From positions 1-60,923 of the forward strand of contig NZ_BMEV01000012.1 of assembly GCF_014637175.1 (NCBI RefSeq): 60,923 bases of DNA, read 5' to 3'. Both the position numbers and the translations under genes were made by a program. This stretch comes from Compostibacillus humi. GTDB taxonomy: Bacteria > Bacillota > Bacilli > Bacillales > Amphibacillaceae. Shown here one piece after another: positions 1-7,535 of this stretch. The notes beneath the pieces were generated by a model. The model was given only the letters and a program-made list of their open reading frames with translations. It was not told where the DNA came from and searched no databases. The first letter of the stretch is position 1. Each line of letters opens with the position of its first letter.

Positions 1-63
1 GAAGAGGCCTCTTTCTAAGTGTATTTGCCTGGTAAGCATACATTTATGATAGAGTGCCTCTTC
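1..63 (+). terminator. possible terminator at window edge
   Basis: Arms GAAGAGGC (1-8) and GCCTCTTC (56-63) are perfect reverse complements and are followed by CTTTTT. The loop is long (47 nt) and the left arm lies on the window edge, so this may be the tail of a larger structured leader or the terminator of a gene to the left. I see no gene in bases 1-160. Confidence 0.3.
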
Positions 64-166
64 CTTTTTGGCTAGGATTTTGTAGAAATATCACCGAGAA
101 CTATTTTACACATTCAAGATACAGCATATTGTGTTTTTATTTGCCCTTAACAATCTTATATTACAG

Positions 167-190
167 ATAAATCAATTTTTTTTGATTTAT
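167..190. promoter_or_regulatory. ArsR-type operator 1
   Basis: Perfect 9-bp inverted repeat ATAAATCAA (167-175) / TTGATTTAT (182-190) around a six-T spacer. ATCAA-N6-TTGAT is the shape of ArsR-family operators. It ends just upstream of the -35 box of the arsR promoter, so binding of ArsR here would block transcription until arsenite or a related oxyanion is bound. The same 16-bp core recurs at 608-623. Confidence 0.7.
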
Positions 191-193
191 TAA

Positions 194-222
194 TTGCATT
201 ATTTTGGAAATTATTTTATTAT
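194..222 (+). promoter_or_regulatory. arsR promoter
   Basis: TTGCAT (194-199), 17-nt spacer, TATTAT (217-222): a plausible sigma-A promoter about 40 nt ahead of the arsR start codon. It overlaps the downstream edge of the ArsR operator, consistent with autoregulation. Confidence 0.55.
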
Positions 223-263
223 TAAATTACATCAAGAAATTTTGATGAAAGGAGAGGTGTAAA

Positions 264-590
264 TTGGAAGCGGTAAAACCAACATTTCAATTATATGAAA
301 AAAAATTTAAAGCTCTTGCGGATGAAAAACGGTTAGAAATAATGTACGAACTTTGTCAAAGAGGTAAAACTTGTGTTTGTGATTTGATGGAAATTTTTGG
401 AGTTTCACAGTCAAAACTATCGTATCATCTTAAAATTTTATTAGATGCCAACTTAATTGAAAAAGAAACAAAGGGAACTTGGAATTATTACGACATCAAT
501 GAAAAAGAAGTAAATAACTTGCTCTCTGAAGAACTTTGTTGCATTTTTAGAAAAGTAGAAAATAAAGCAGGAAATAACAGCTGTTGTTAA
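264..590 (+). CDS. arsR: ArsR-family arsenic-responsive repressor
   Basis: A 108-residue winged-helix ArsR/SmtB repressor. The recognition helix region carries the metalloid-binding CVC pair (Cys37 and Cys39 in the KTCVCDL motif) and the protein ends in a vicinal Cys pair (NSCC). The family binds as a dimer to palindromes and releases DNA when arsenite binds the thiols. The start is TTG at 264, chosen because GGAGAGGTG lies four bases upstream. It leads a small ars cluster: ArsI follows after 62 nt, then a broken arsB. Two copies of the likely operator flank it. Assignment to the arsenic branch is firm from the CVC motif and the neighbours. Confidence 0.9.
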   Translation: MEAVKPTFQLYEKKFKALADEKRLEIMYELCQRGKTCVCDLMEIFGVSQSKLSYHLKILLDANLIEKETKGTWNYYDINEKEVNNLLSEELCCIFRKVENKAGNNSCC

Positions 591-607
591 TTTTTTTTAA
601 CTTATAT

Positions 608-623
608 ATCAATTTTTTTTGAT
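608..623. promoter_or_regulatory. ArsR-type operator 2 (internal)
   Basis: ATCAATTTTTTTTGAT, identical over 16 bp to the core of the operator at 171-186. It sits between arsR and arsI, 30 nt before the arsI start. A repressor bound here could block an internal promoter or act as a roadblock; no convincing -35/-10 pair is seen beside it. Confidence 0.6.
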
Positions 624-652
624 TTAACAAATGATAAAAGGAGGAAAATCAA

Positions 653-1054
653 ATGAAGTATGTTCACGTGGGGATTAATGTTACCAATTTAGAAAAATCA
701 ATTGAGTTTTATCAAAAGGTGTTTGGAACCAAACCAGTAAAAATTAAACCAGATTACGCAAAATTTTTATTAGCTGAACCTGGATTAAATTTTACATTAA
801 ACGTAAGGGACGAAGTAAAAGGTAATCAAGTTAATCACTTTGGTTTCCAAGTCCAAAATGTTGAAGAAGTTATTTACCATAAGGAAAGACTAGAAAAAGA
901 AGGATTCTTTACACGTGAGGAAATGAACACTACCTGCTGTTATGCTCTTCAAGATAAATTTTGGGTGACAGATCCAGATGGGAATGAATGGGAGTTCTTC
1001 TATACGAAGGAATATATGAAACAAGATGAAGCCAATGTTTGCTGTGTAAGTTAA
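653..1054 (+). CDS. arsI: ArsI/YqcK-type C-As lyase (glyoxalase fold)
   Basis: A 133-residue single-domain vicinal-oxygen-chelate protein. It matches the ArsI/YqcK group, Fe(II) dioxygenases that cleave the carbon-arsenic bond of trivalent organoarsenicals such as methylarsenite. Likely metal ligands are His5, His62 and Glu114. The vicinal Cys95-Cys96 in TTCCYAL is the substrate-binding pair of ArsI, and a second CC lies near the C-terminus. AAAGGAGG precedes the ATG. In Bacillus skin-type ars operons the order is arsR-yqcK-arsB-arsC; here the two downstream genes are broken or missing. A generic glyoxalase is less likely given the cysteines and context. Confidence 0.85.
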   Translation: MKYVHVGINVTNLEKSIEFYQKVFGTKPVKIKPDYAKFLLAEPGLNFTLNVRDEVKGNQVNHFGFQVQNVEEVIYHKERLEKEGFFTREEMNTTCCYALQDKFWVTDPDGNEWEFFYTKEYMKQDEANVCCVS

Positions 1055-1073
1055 GAAATCACTTATTATGCAA

Positions 1074-1105
1074 GTACATCCCTCTTTTCTTTAAGAGGGA
1101 TGTAC
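1074..1105 (+). terminator. terminator after arsI
   Basis: Perfect 13-bp inverted repeat GTACATCCCTCTT / AAGAGGGATGTAC with a six-base loop, followed by a short AATTT tract. It lies between arsI and the arsB remnant, so transcription probably stops before the broken gene. The T tract is weak, so termination may be partial. Confidence 0.6.
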
Positions 1106-1127
1106 AATTTCACCAACATTTGGTTTA

Positions 1128-1436
1128 TTGGCGGTCTATCTTTTGTCAACTGTCGTAGTATTAGCATTAATCATTTTTATTAAAACATTAATCTTCGTTA
1201 TGTGGCAACCGAAAGGATTAAATATTGGTTGTTCTGCCTGTGCGGGGGCAATCGTTGCTCTTCTAGTAGGAGTAGTGGAATTTAGTGATGTCTTAGAAGT
1301 AATAGACATTACCTGGAACGCGACATTATCGTTTGTTGCAATTATTCTTATTTCATTAATTTTAGATCAAATCGGTTTGTTTGAGTGGGCAGCTCGATTG
1401 CAAAGGGAGATGGCAATCATTATGGAAATAAAGTAA
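1128..1436 (+). pseudogene. arsB: truncated, frameshifted arsB remnant
   Basis: About 95 residues match the start of an ArsB-type arsenite efflux permease (about 430 residues in intact form): the WQPKGLNIG stretch, [18 protein letters not shown] and GLFEWAA are typical. After about codon 90 the frame ends in [14 protein letters not shown] and stops. Shifting frame at about 1395 gives AKGDG, as expected for ArsB after FEWAA, before diverging and stopping near 1472. The only in-frame start is TTG at 1128 with no ribosome binding site, and a terminator hairpin precedes it. About 75% of the gene and all of arsC are absent before the tRNA gene, so this is a relic. Confidence 0.8.
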
Positions 1437-1489
1437 ATATGGTTTGTGCACCTGCACTTTCCTCACCATAAAATCCTCACAAAAGAAAA

Positions 1490-1514
1490 AGAACCCTTGC
1501 TACACAAGGGTTCT
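1490..1514 (-). terminator. terminator of tRNA-Ala
   Basis: Arms AGAACCCTTG (1490-1499) and CAAGGGTTCT (1505-1514) form a perfect 10-bp stem. Read on the minus strand it is followed by TTTTTC, five bases beyond the tRNA 3' end. A standard intrinsic terminator. Confidence 0.85.
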
Positions 1515-1519
1515 CGAGA

Positions 1520-1592
1520 TGGAGCATACCGGGCTCGAACCGGTGACCTCTACGCTGCCAGCGTAGCGCACTCCCAGCTGTGCTAATGCCCC
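1520..1592 (-). tRNA. tRNA-Ala (anticodon GGC)
   Basis: A 73-nt cloverleaf reads on the minus strand from 1592. The acceptor GGGGCAT pairs with ATGCTCC (one G-U), the D stem is GCAC/GTGC, the anticodon stem is CTACG/CGTAG with loop CTGGCAG (anticodon GGC), and the T stem is ACCGG/CCGGT around TTCGAGC. The discriminator is A. CCA is not encoded (TCT follows), so it would be added after transcription. It reads GCC and, by wobble, GCU codons. A terminator follows directly and no other tRNA is adjacent. Confidence 0.95.
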
Positions 1593-1663
1593 AGACGTTT
1601 ATTATTATATCTAGTTTGTCCTTTTATTTCAATCTTTTTGTTCAAAAATCTTTCCAGCCAAAA

Positions 1664-1691
1664 AAACAGGAGCAAGATGCTGCTCCTGTTT
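1664..1691 (-). terminator. terminator of acetoacetate-CoA ligase gene
   Basis: Arms AAACAGGAGCA (1664-1674) and TGCTCCTGTTT (1681-1691) form a perfect 11-bp stem. The right arm overlaps the stop codon of the minus-strand gene, and the RNA continues into TTTGG and further T-rich sequence. Confidence 0.8.
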
Positions 1692-3672
1692 AGACAAACG
1701 TATGTTTTTTGGCAAAGTCGATAAAATATTCGAGTGCTTTACTGTTGGCCAAGGACCCTTTGTTTACAACTTGTTCCGCCGGTTGTCCCATTAATATTTT
1801 CTTGATTGGCACTTCCAGCTTTTTCCCGTTTAAAGTCTTTGGCAAATCTTCAACTTGGTAGATTCCCGTCGGCACATGTCTAGGGGAGCATTGAGTCCGA
1901 ATCTGATAGTTAATTTTTTGGATTAATTCATCAGTTAGCGTATGACCGTCCTTCAGCACAACAAATAACGGGGTGGAAGATTCGCCGTTGTTTTTCGGAA
2001 TATCGACAATTAAACTATCTTCAACTTCGGAGACGCGGTCTACAGCACGATAGATTTCACTCGTGCCGATTCGTATGCCGCCGCGATTAATCGTGGCGTC
2101 GGAACGGCCGTAAATCACACACGTATGACGTTCCGTTATTTTAATATAATCTCCGTGCCGCCAAATACCTGGGAACATATCAAAATAGCTTTCGTGCAGG
2201 CGGGTTCCGTCCGGGTCATTCCAAAAATAAATCGGCATGGAAGGCAAAGGCTCGGTTAAAACTAATTCACCAACTTGTTCTATTTGCGGCTCGCCGGCAT
2301 CTGTGAAGCTTTCTACTTTTGCTCCTAATCCTCGACATTGCAGTTCCCCGGCATACACTGGCAACATTGGGTTTCCTAGGATAAAGGCGGTGCAAACATC
2401 TGTCCCGCCGCTGACCGATGCAATCCACAAGTCAGATTTCACGTTTTCATAGCACCATTTAAATCCTTCCGGCGGCAAGGGCGATCCTGTTGAACCGATG
2501 CATTTTAAAGCAGATAAATTAAAGCTCTCTTTCGGACGGATTCCCTTCTTCATACATGCCGTAATAAAGCTGGCACTCGTTCCAAACACGGTCATCTTCG
2601 TTTCTTCTGCCAATTTCCAAAGTCTTGTCTCATCCGGGTACATTGGATTTCCATCAAAAAGAATAATTGTACTTCCGGTAAGCAGTCCGCCGACAAGGAA
2701 ATTCCACATCATCCATCCTGTTGTAGTAAACCAGAAAAAGCGGTCTTCTTCACCTATGTCATTATGCAAAGAAAGAGCTTTATAATGTTCGAGCAGGATT
2801 CCCCCTTGGCTCTGTACAATCGGCTTTGGTTTTCCTGTCGTTCCCGATGAAAACAGAATCCAGAGGGGATCGTTAAAGGATACATGTTCTACCGTTAATT
2901 TGTCTTGCTCAGCTTGAGTTGCCTCATTCCACGAGACAACATTAATTAGCGTGGAGAAATCTGCATGCTGATGTAAATAAGGAATAGCAATTGTTGCCTT
3001 TAAAGAAGGCAGTTCGGACTGGATATTTTTTACAATCTCCAGACGATCAAATTCTTTTCCGCCGTAGCGGTAACCGTCAACAGTAATCATTACCTTTGGC
3101 TCAATCTGTTTAAAACGGTCAATGACGCTTTGAGTGCCAAAATCCGGCGAAGCACTGGACCAGACTGCACCTAAACTTGCTGCAGCAAGAAAAGCAACTA
3201 CAGTTTCGTAAATATTAGGAACATATGCAACGACCCTATCGCCCTTTTGTACACCAAGCTTCTTTAAAGTATGCTGTAATGCTGCCGTATCTTTATACAG
3301 TTTGTCCCACGTCACTGCCTGTAATGTTCTGTCTTCCGATGTATGTAAAATGGCCGTTTTTTGCGGATCCCGATTGCGAAAAACATGTTCCGTATAATTA
3401 ATGGTCGCTTCCGGAAACCACTTTGCCCCCGGCATTTCATGGCTCGTAAGAACGGTGGAATAGTTCTCTTTTGCTTGGATGCTGAAAAATTGCCAAATCG
3501 ACTCCCAAAATTCCTCCACTTCGTTTACGGACCAGTTCCAAAGAGAATGATAATCCGTAAACGATTTTCCTTTCTTTTCATTAACCCAGTTCATATATTG
3601 AAACATTTTGGATTGTTTCCTCTGTGACTCGGTCGGCTTCCAAAGCAGTGTCCCTTCTTTAATGTTTGTCAT
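1690..3672 (-). CDS. acetoacetate-CoA ligase (acetoacetyl-CoA synthetase)
   Basis: A 660-residue ANL-superfamily adenylate-forming enzyme. It activates acetoacetate with ATP and ligates it to CoA, feeding ketone bodies or poly-hydroxybutyrate intermediates into acetyl-CoA metabolism. The phosphate-binding loop SSGTTGKPKP is at about 275-284, followed by TTGWMMWN and, near the C-terminus, the GRSDATINRGGIRIG core and LPKTLNGKKLEVPIKK with the catalytic lysine. The N-terminal WKPTESQRKQSKMFQYMNWV and overall length fit AACS rather than acetyl-CoA synthetase. GGGGAGGGGAT precedes the ATG. The gene is monocistronic, with its own promoter at 3710-3738 and a terminator at its end. Confidence 0.9.
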   Translation of the reverse strand: MTNIKEGTLLWKPTESQRKQSKMFQYMNWVNEKKGKSFTDYHSLWNWSVNEVEEFWESIWQFFSIQAKENYSTVLTSHEMPGAKWFPEATINYTEHVFRNRDPQKTAILHTSEDRTLQAVTWDKLYKDTAALQHTLKKLGVQKGDRVVAYVPNIYETVVAFLAAASLGAVWSSASPDFGTQSVIDRFKQIEPKVMITVDGYRYGGKEFDRLEIVKNIQSELPSLKATIAIPYLHQHADFSTLINVVSWNEATQAEQDKLTVEHVSFNDPLWILFSSGTTGKPKPIVQSQGGILLEHYKALSLHNDIGEEDRFFWFTTTGWMMWNFLVGGLLTGSTIILFDGNPMYPDETRLWKLAEETKMTVFGTSASFITACMKKGIRPKESFNLSALKCIGSTGSPLPPEGFKWCYENVKSDLWIASVSGGTDVCTAFILGNPMLPVYAGELQCRGLGAKVESFTDAGEPQIEQVGELVLTEPLPSMPIYFWNDPDGTRLHESYFDMFPGIWRHGDYIKITERHTCVIYGRSDATINRGGIRIGTSEIYRAVDRVSEVEDSLIVDIPKNNGESSTPLFVVLKDGHTLTDELIQKINYQIRTQCSPRHVPTGIYQVEDLPKTLNGKKLEVPIKKILMGQPAEQVVNKGSLANSKALEYFIDFAKKHTFV

Positions 3673-3709
3673 CCTATCCCCTCCCCTGAAAATTCTGACG
3701 ATTAATTTA

Positions 3710-3738
3710 ATTATAAAAAAATGTATTGCTGATGTAAA
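3710..3738 (-). promoter_or_regulatory. promoter of acetoacetate-CoA ligase gene
   Basis: Minus-strand TTTACA (3733-3738), 17-nt spacer, TATAAT (3710-3715), about 38 nt upstream of the start codon. This is a near-consensus sigma-A promoter. I see no catabolite-response element in the short leader. Confidence 0.65.
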
Positions 3739-3753
3739 GGAAGGGGAAGGTAG

Positions 3754-4002
3754 TCAATTGCCTTCATATTTTGCAAATTGAACAAAAACTTGTTCATCTT
3801 CAATCAAACCGCAGTAAGCACATTGGATTCGGTATTTCGGACCGCTGTAAGTACGATGGAAGATTTCAACCGGCTCGTCTCGATATTCGGCAATTAACTC
3901 TCCGGATTGTGCATCGATTTTTATCGGCGTTGCAATCTGTTCAATGCGGTTAAACCGGGATCGGTTCGTTTTGCAATTTGGACAACGGTAAGGTTTGGTC
4001 AT
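3754..4002 (-). CDS. small zinc-ribbon protein, function unknown
   Basis: An 82-residue protein with CPNC near the N-terminus (residues 7-10) and CAYC near the C-terminus, forming a likely four-Cys zinc ribbon. I recognise it only as a conserved small Bacillaceae type and assign no function. The start is ATG at 4002, six bases after GGAGGTG; the frame extends upstream to a TTG, but that would put the Shine-Dalgarno inside the gene. The Shine-Dalgarno is the right arm of a hairpin at 4011-4036 that also looks like the terminator of the upstream yueI-like gene, so expression may be low or conditional. Confidence 0.65.
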   Translation of the reverse strand: MTKPYRCPNCKTNRSRFNRIEQIATPIKIDAQSGELIAEYRDEPVEIFHRTYSGPKYRIQCAYCGLIEDEQVFVQFAKYEGN

Positions 4003-4010
4003 AAAAAACA

Positions 4011-4036
4011 CCTCCAAGGTTATTTTTCCCTGGAGG
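4011..4036 (-). terminator. terminator-like hairpin covering a ribosome binding site
   Basis: On the minus strand CCTCCAGGG and CCTTGGAGG pair over nine bases (one G-U) around an eight-base A-rich loop, followed by TGTTTTTT. This looks like the intrinsic terminator of the yueI-like gene ending at 4078. Its 3' arm is also the GGAGG Shine-Dalgarno of the zinc-ribbon gene starting at 4002, so folding would both end upstream transcripts and hide the start site in read-through RNA. Confidence 0.6.
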
Positions 4037-4077
4037 ATTTTGTTTATCCAATGTATGGTTGGTATGTAGCGGGATTT

Positions 4078-4521
4078 TTATGAAAACCACTTTTTCAGGC
4101 GCTTAAGAAAGTTGTCATCATTCTGTTCTTCTTCTTTTTTCTCTGTCCCGTTATTTTCTGGAATAAATATATTTTCTTTGTCAATGGCATAATCGTAGGT
4201 TAAAACAGCCCCTATATTTGTATCGCTCTCTTCATTTTGGATAATCGTATAAGGAATATTATATTTGTTTGCCAGTCTCTTTTCTTCCTTGAGAAAACGA
4301 ATGTCTACTTTGCCGTTCATTAACAATTTTGTTTTCGGATGTTCTTTCATCGCCTGCTCTAAATGGGCAATGCCTTTATCTGTCATTACTTGGCTAATTG
4401 TTAGAGCAAGAACGATTCTTTCTCTTAGCGTTCCTAAATATTTCCTTCTTTCATCATCCTTTGGCAGCCGGGTGCCGTACAAGCCTTCCGTTAAATAGTC
4501 ATTCACATCTTTTTTATGCAT
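4078..4521 (-). CDS. yueI: YueI family protein (DUF1694)
   Basis: A 147-residue cytoplasmic protein matching the YueI/DUF1694 family: VNDYLTEGLYG at the start, the ERRKYLGTLRERIVLALT block at about 25-42, then LLMNGKVDIRFLKEEKRLANKY. The C-terminal 30 residues are charged (NNGTEKKEEEQNDD, then a basic amphipathic RLKKWFS). The biochemical function of the family is not known. AAAGGAACG precedes the ATG. It lies between YfhD-like and zinc-ribbon genes on the same strand, separated from each by hairpins. Confidence 0.75.
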   Translation of the reverse strand: MHKKDVNDYLTEGLYGTRLPKDDERRKYLGTLRERIVLALTISQVMTDKGIAHLEQAMKEHPKTKLLMNGKVDIRFLKEEKRLANKYNIPYTIIQNEESDTNIGAVLTYDYAIDKENIFIPENNGTEKKEEEQNDDNFLKRLKKWFS

Positions 4522-4539
4522 TTGAATCGTTCCTTTTCA

Positions 4540-4569
4540 AAAAGCGATTCGACGTATCGAATCGCTTTT
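4540..4569 (-). terminator. terminator of yfhD-like gene
   Basis: Perfect 13-bp arms AAAAGCGATTCGA (4540-4552) and TCGAATCGCTTTT (4557-4569) with a CGTA loop; the minus-strand RNA ends in a U tract. It begins five bases after the yfhD-like stop codon. Confidence 0.85.
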
Positions 4570-4573
4570 ATAA

Positions 4574-4753
4574 TTACAATGTTCTTCGCGCTTTTACCCG
4601 CCGTTCTGCTGCTTTGCTTCTTTCTTGCGCCTTCCTATCATCTATATCGGCTAATTCCTCGGAAAATTCAATATCGATTCCGTCGGAAACTTCTGTTTTA
4701 GGCGTTTGCGCAAGATATTGGTTCTTTTTATTCCGATGCTCATCCCTGCCCAT
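4574..4753 (-). CDS. YfhD-like small protein
   Basis: A 59-residue highly charged protein without membrane segments. GRDEHRNKKNQ, QTPKTEVSDGIDIEFSEELAD and the Arg/Lys-rich tail resemble the YfhD family of small Bacillus proteins, whose role is not established. The start is ATG at 4753, preceded by AGAGGTGATTCAA; an in-frame GTG three codons upstream overlaps the Shine-Dalgarno and is rejected. It ends at a strong terminator, and the AIM24-like gene lies about 100 nt upstream on the same strand. Confidence 0.6.
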   Translation of the reverse strand: MGRDEHRNKKNQYLAQTPKTEVSDGIDIEFSEELADIDDRKAQERSKAAERRVKARRTL

Positions 4754-4850
4754 TTGAATCACCTCTTTAAAAAGATGTGTTCACGGATAGTATGGGCAAG
4801 ATGGGATTGTTTAATCTCGACATGCGTAAGTATAATTTGCCAATGCAATG

Positions 4851-5651
4851 CTACCGTCTGTCGCCGCCAAGCAGATCAAACAATCCTCCTGCGAGGCTGC
4901 CTTCTCCTTTGGATTCCGAGCCGGGACGTTGGGGTGCGGCTGCAAATACTCTGCTCGCGAGCCTGCTGAAAGGAAGGGACTGAATCCATACGGAACCAGG
5001 GCCTCTTAACGTAGCGAAAAACAGTCCTTCCCCGCCAAATAGAGCAGTTTTTATTCCGCCGACAAATTCAATATTATAGTCAACATCGCTCGTCATCGCG
5101 ACAAGGCATCCGGTATCAACCCGAAGAACTTCTCCCGGTCCCAAATCTTTTCTCTGGATTGTTCCTCCGGCATGAATGAAGGCTAATCCGTCACCTTCGA
5201 GTTTCTGCATAATAAAGCCTTCCCCGCCAAAAAATCCGGTGCCGATCCGTTTTTGAAACTCAATACCGACAGAAACCCCTTTTGCCGCAGCAAGAAATGC
5301 ATCCTTTTGGCAAATTAATTTTCCATTTAATTCACTAAGGTCCATCGGAATTATTTTGCCCGGATATGGGGAAGCAAATGATACGTGGCGTTTTCCCATT
5401 CCTTCATTTGTAAAGGTTGTCATAAACAGACTTTCGCCGGTAATTAACCGTTTTCCGGCACCAATTAATTTATCCATGAAACTGGATTGTTTTCCAGATC
5501 CGTCGCCAAAAATCGTTTCCATCCGAATTTGGTCTTCCATCATCATTAAGCTTCCCGCTTCGGCAATAACCGTTTCCCCCGGGTCCAGTTCCACTTCGAC
5601 AAACTGCATATCGTCGCCATATAATTTGTAATCAATTTCATGTGTATTCAT
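4851..5651 (-). CDS. AIM24 / TIGR00266 family protein
   Basis: A 266-residue protein of the TIGR00266/AIM24 beta-prism family: [20 protein letters not shown] at the N-terminus, repeated [17 protein letters not shown] and [22 protein letters not shown] blocks, and a glycine-rich tail ending FDLLGGDRR. The family is widespread but its molecular role in bacteria is unclear. The start is ATG at 5651, eight bases after AAGGAG; a GTG directly before it is also in frame. It lies between the CotF-like gene (own terminator) and the yfhD-like gene. Confidence 0.8.
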   Translation of the reverse strand: MNTHEIDYKLYGDDMQFVEVELDPGETVIAEAGSLMMMEDQIRMETIFGDGSGKQSSFMDKLIGAGKRLITGESLFMTTFTNEGMGKRHVSFASPYPGKIIPMDLSELNGKLICQKDAFLAAAKGVSVGIEFQKRIGTGFFGGEGFIMQKLEGDGLAFIHAGGTIQRKDLGPGEVLRVDTGCLVAMTSDVDYNIEFVGGIKTALFGGEGLFFATLRGPGSVWIQSLPFSRLASRVFAAAPQRPGSESKGEGSLAGGLFDLLGGDRR

Positions 5652-5723
5652 CACTTCAGCTCCTTTTTCAAATCTTAACTATAATACGCCCAAACGATAA
5701 AAAAGATTCACCAAGATCAGCGA

Positions 5724-5748
5724 AAAAGCACCCTGGATGGGTGCTTTT
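5724..5748 (-). terminator. terminator of CotF-like gene
   Basis: Perfect 10-bp arms AAAAGCACCC (5724-5733) and GGGTGCTTTT (5739-5748), loop TGGAT, immediately after the stop codon of the minus-strand gene; the RNA continues into a U-containing tract. Confidence 0.85.
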
Positions 5749-5749
5749 C

Positions 5750-6367
5750 TTAATGGGGCATTTGGTTTTGTATCGGCTGGAAGGCGTTGATATAGTTTTG
5801 CATATCTTCCTGTTTCAATTGCGGTACTTGGTAATAATGGTGTTTGTTTTGGTATAAAAAGATTTCGTAGGCCATTTCGATAATATTTGGAATGCTGTCG
5901 GCAAATACCCTCCGCATCACCGGGTTAGTTGATTCCAACGCCGCCAGCGTGAAGGCGGAAGCGCAAGATTTTAAACAGCCCATCATAAAGCCGGATATAC
6001 ATTCGTCATTAATTTCATTTAAGGATTGGGCTGGTTTTTTCGGCTGGGAAGGCTGCATGCCGTATATCGTATTGTTGCTCGGTTGGGAAAAATTGTACGT
6101 TTGTACTTTGACAGCAGGTTCCTGTCCGGTTTTTAATGTTTCGACGAGACTGTTGTAAACTTGGGTTAAATAGGCTTTTTGTTTGTTTAATATCGTTTTC
6201 AGCTCAGGGTCTTGGATGTGCTGTTCGTAAAATAAATATTGCTCCATACCGGCAACAAGACCGCCGATAGCTTCATGGGCATCAAAAAGCTCATGGCCGC
6301 CGTGGCTAATTTCCGCCGGCATTTGTGAAGAACTTTGAAAATGCTGGTTTTGCTGTTGATTATGCAA
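5750..6367 (-). CDS. CotF-like spore coat protein
   Basis: A 205-residue protein of the spore coat F (CotF-like) family. The N-terminal half carries ISHGGHELFDAHEAIGG and a helical EQHIQDPELKTILNKQ block resembling ferritin-like coat proteins. The C-terminal half has the typical DECISGFMMGCLKSCASAFTL, NPVMRRVFADSIPN and EMAYEIFLYQNKHHYYQVPQL. Such proteins are made late in sporulation and assembled on the spore surface. A Gln-rich N-terminus and a Pro/Gln linker at about 100-115 join the halves. AGGAGG precedes the ATG. No sigma-K-type promoter could be confirmed by eye. Confidence 0.8.
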   Translation of the reverse strand: MHNQQQNQHFQSSSQMPAEISHGGHELFDAHEAIGGLVAGMEQYLFYEQHIQDPELKTILNKQKAYLTQVYNSLVETLKTGQEPAVKVQTYNFSQPSNNTIYGMQPSQPKKPAQSLNEINDECISGFMMGCLKSCASAFTLAALESTNPVMRRVFADSIPNIIEMAYEIFLYQNKHHYYQVPQLKQEDMQNYINAFQPIQNQMPH

Positions 6368-6510
6368 TAATATAACCTCCTATCTTTTTTTCCTCATTAT
6401 TTTGAGCAAGAAAGTAATCCTTATTCCCTATGGAGAAATGAAAATTTACTATTTTGATAAAATATTGGAATGTATGCTAACATATGGTAAAAGGCAAAAG
6501 GGGGATGGTC

Positions 6511-7458
6511 ATGCAGGAAAAGGAGCCGATTTACTTAGGTGACAGAATATATTTAATTGATGGTTACGATATGAATATTCCTTATCGGACAGGTACATAT
6601 GTCATTGCTGAAGAAGAATTGACCCTTGTTGAAACAGGACCAAGTCCATCGATCAAGCATGTAAAAAAAGGATTAGAAAAATTAGGATTTCGATTAGACG
6701 AAGTAAAATACATTATTGTAACCCATATCCATTTAGATCATGCCGGCGGAGCAGGATTGCTGCTGAAAGATTGTCCGAATGCACAGGTGGTCGTTCATCC
6801 TAGAGGGGAAAGACACCTGATTAATCCAAGGAAATTGGCTGCCGGAGCGCGAGCGATTTATGGGGAAAGTTTTTCCGACTTCTTTGATCCAATTATTCCG
6901 ATACCCGAAGATCGGCTAATCGTAAAAAATGAAGGAGATACACTGGAGATTGGACCGGACTGTACTTTAAAATTCCTTGATACACCGGGACATTCAAGAC
7001 ACCACTTTAGCATTTATGACCCGGTAAGCAACGGCATTTTTACGGGGGATACGGTCGGTGTATTTTATCAGCAAGTGGTGCCTGACGGAATCGAATATTA
7101 TTTGCCGTCAACATCTCCAAATCACTTTGATCCAGAGGCAATGAAGCATTCCATTGAGCGAATTCGGGCAATGAAGGTAGACCGGATTTATTACGGGCAC
7201 TTCGGCATGACCGAGAATGTGGATGATGCATTGCAGCAAGCCCTTGATTGGCTTGAGGTATTCGTTGATGAAGGAGAGCAAGTAATCGAAGAAAAAAAGG
7301 GATATGACGTCCTTGCCGAAAGACTGATGCAAAAAATTAAAGAAGACCTTCGGGATAAAGGGATACCTGATGATCATCCGGTTTATATTGTCATAAATCT
7401 AGACATGCAAGTATGTTCCTTAGGAATTATCGATTATTTTCTGAAGTTAAAACAATAA
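6511..7458 (+). CDS. MBL-fold metallo-hydrolase
   Basis: A 315-residue metallo-beta-lactamase-fold hydrolase. The dinuclear zinc motif HIHLDH is at about residues 72-77, with further ligands in TPGHSRHHFSIY (His) and FTGDTVG (Asp) and a late YGHFG His. The substrate is not predictable; the length and C-terminal extension after the last ligand fit the glyoxalase-II-like group of Bacillaceae hydrolases. The start is ATG at 6511, six bases after AAGGGGG; an upstream in-frame ATG at 6484 lacks a ribosome binding site. It stands alone, convergent with exoA, and ends at a strong hairpin. Confidence 0.8.
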   Translation: MQEKEPIYLGDRIYLIDGYDMNIPYRTGTYVIAEEELTLVETGPSPSIKHVKKGLEKLGFRLDEVKYIIVTHIHLDHAGGAGLLLKDCPNAQVVVHPRGERHLINPRKLAAGARAIYGESFSDFFDPIIPIPEDRLIVKNEGDTLEIGPDCTLKFLDTPGHSRHHFSIYDPVSNGIFTGDTVGVFYQQVVPDGIEYYLPSTSPNHFDPEAMKHSIERIRAMKVDRIYYGHFGMTENVDDALQQALDWLEVFVDEGEQVIEEKKGYDVLAERLMQKIKEDLRDKGIPDDHPVYIVINLDMQVCSLGIIDYFLKLKQ

Positions 7459-7462
7459 ACCC

Positions 7463-7502
7463 AAGAGGAGTTATTCAAACAAGCCCTAGAATAACTCCTC
7501 TT
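7463..7502. terminator. terminator between MBL hydrolase and exoA
   Basis: Perfect 14-bp arms AAGAGGAGTTATTC (7463-7476) and GAATAACTCCTCTT (7489-7502), directly after the plus-strand stop codon and followed by TTATG. It lies between two convergent genes and probably serves the plus strand first. Confidence 0.75.
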
Positions 7503-7535
7503 TTATGTTTGAGGAAACATCTGCTGCCCTCCGCC

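Noticed and set aside
1395-1592. Integration site of a mobile element at the tRNA-Ala gene
   Set aside because: No integrase, and no second copy of the tRNA 3' end was seen in the window. The broken arsB is better explained by deletion.
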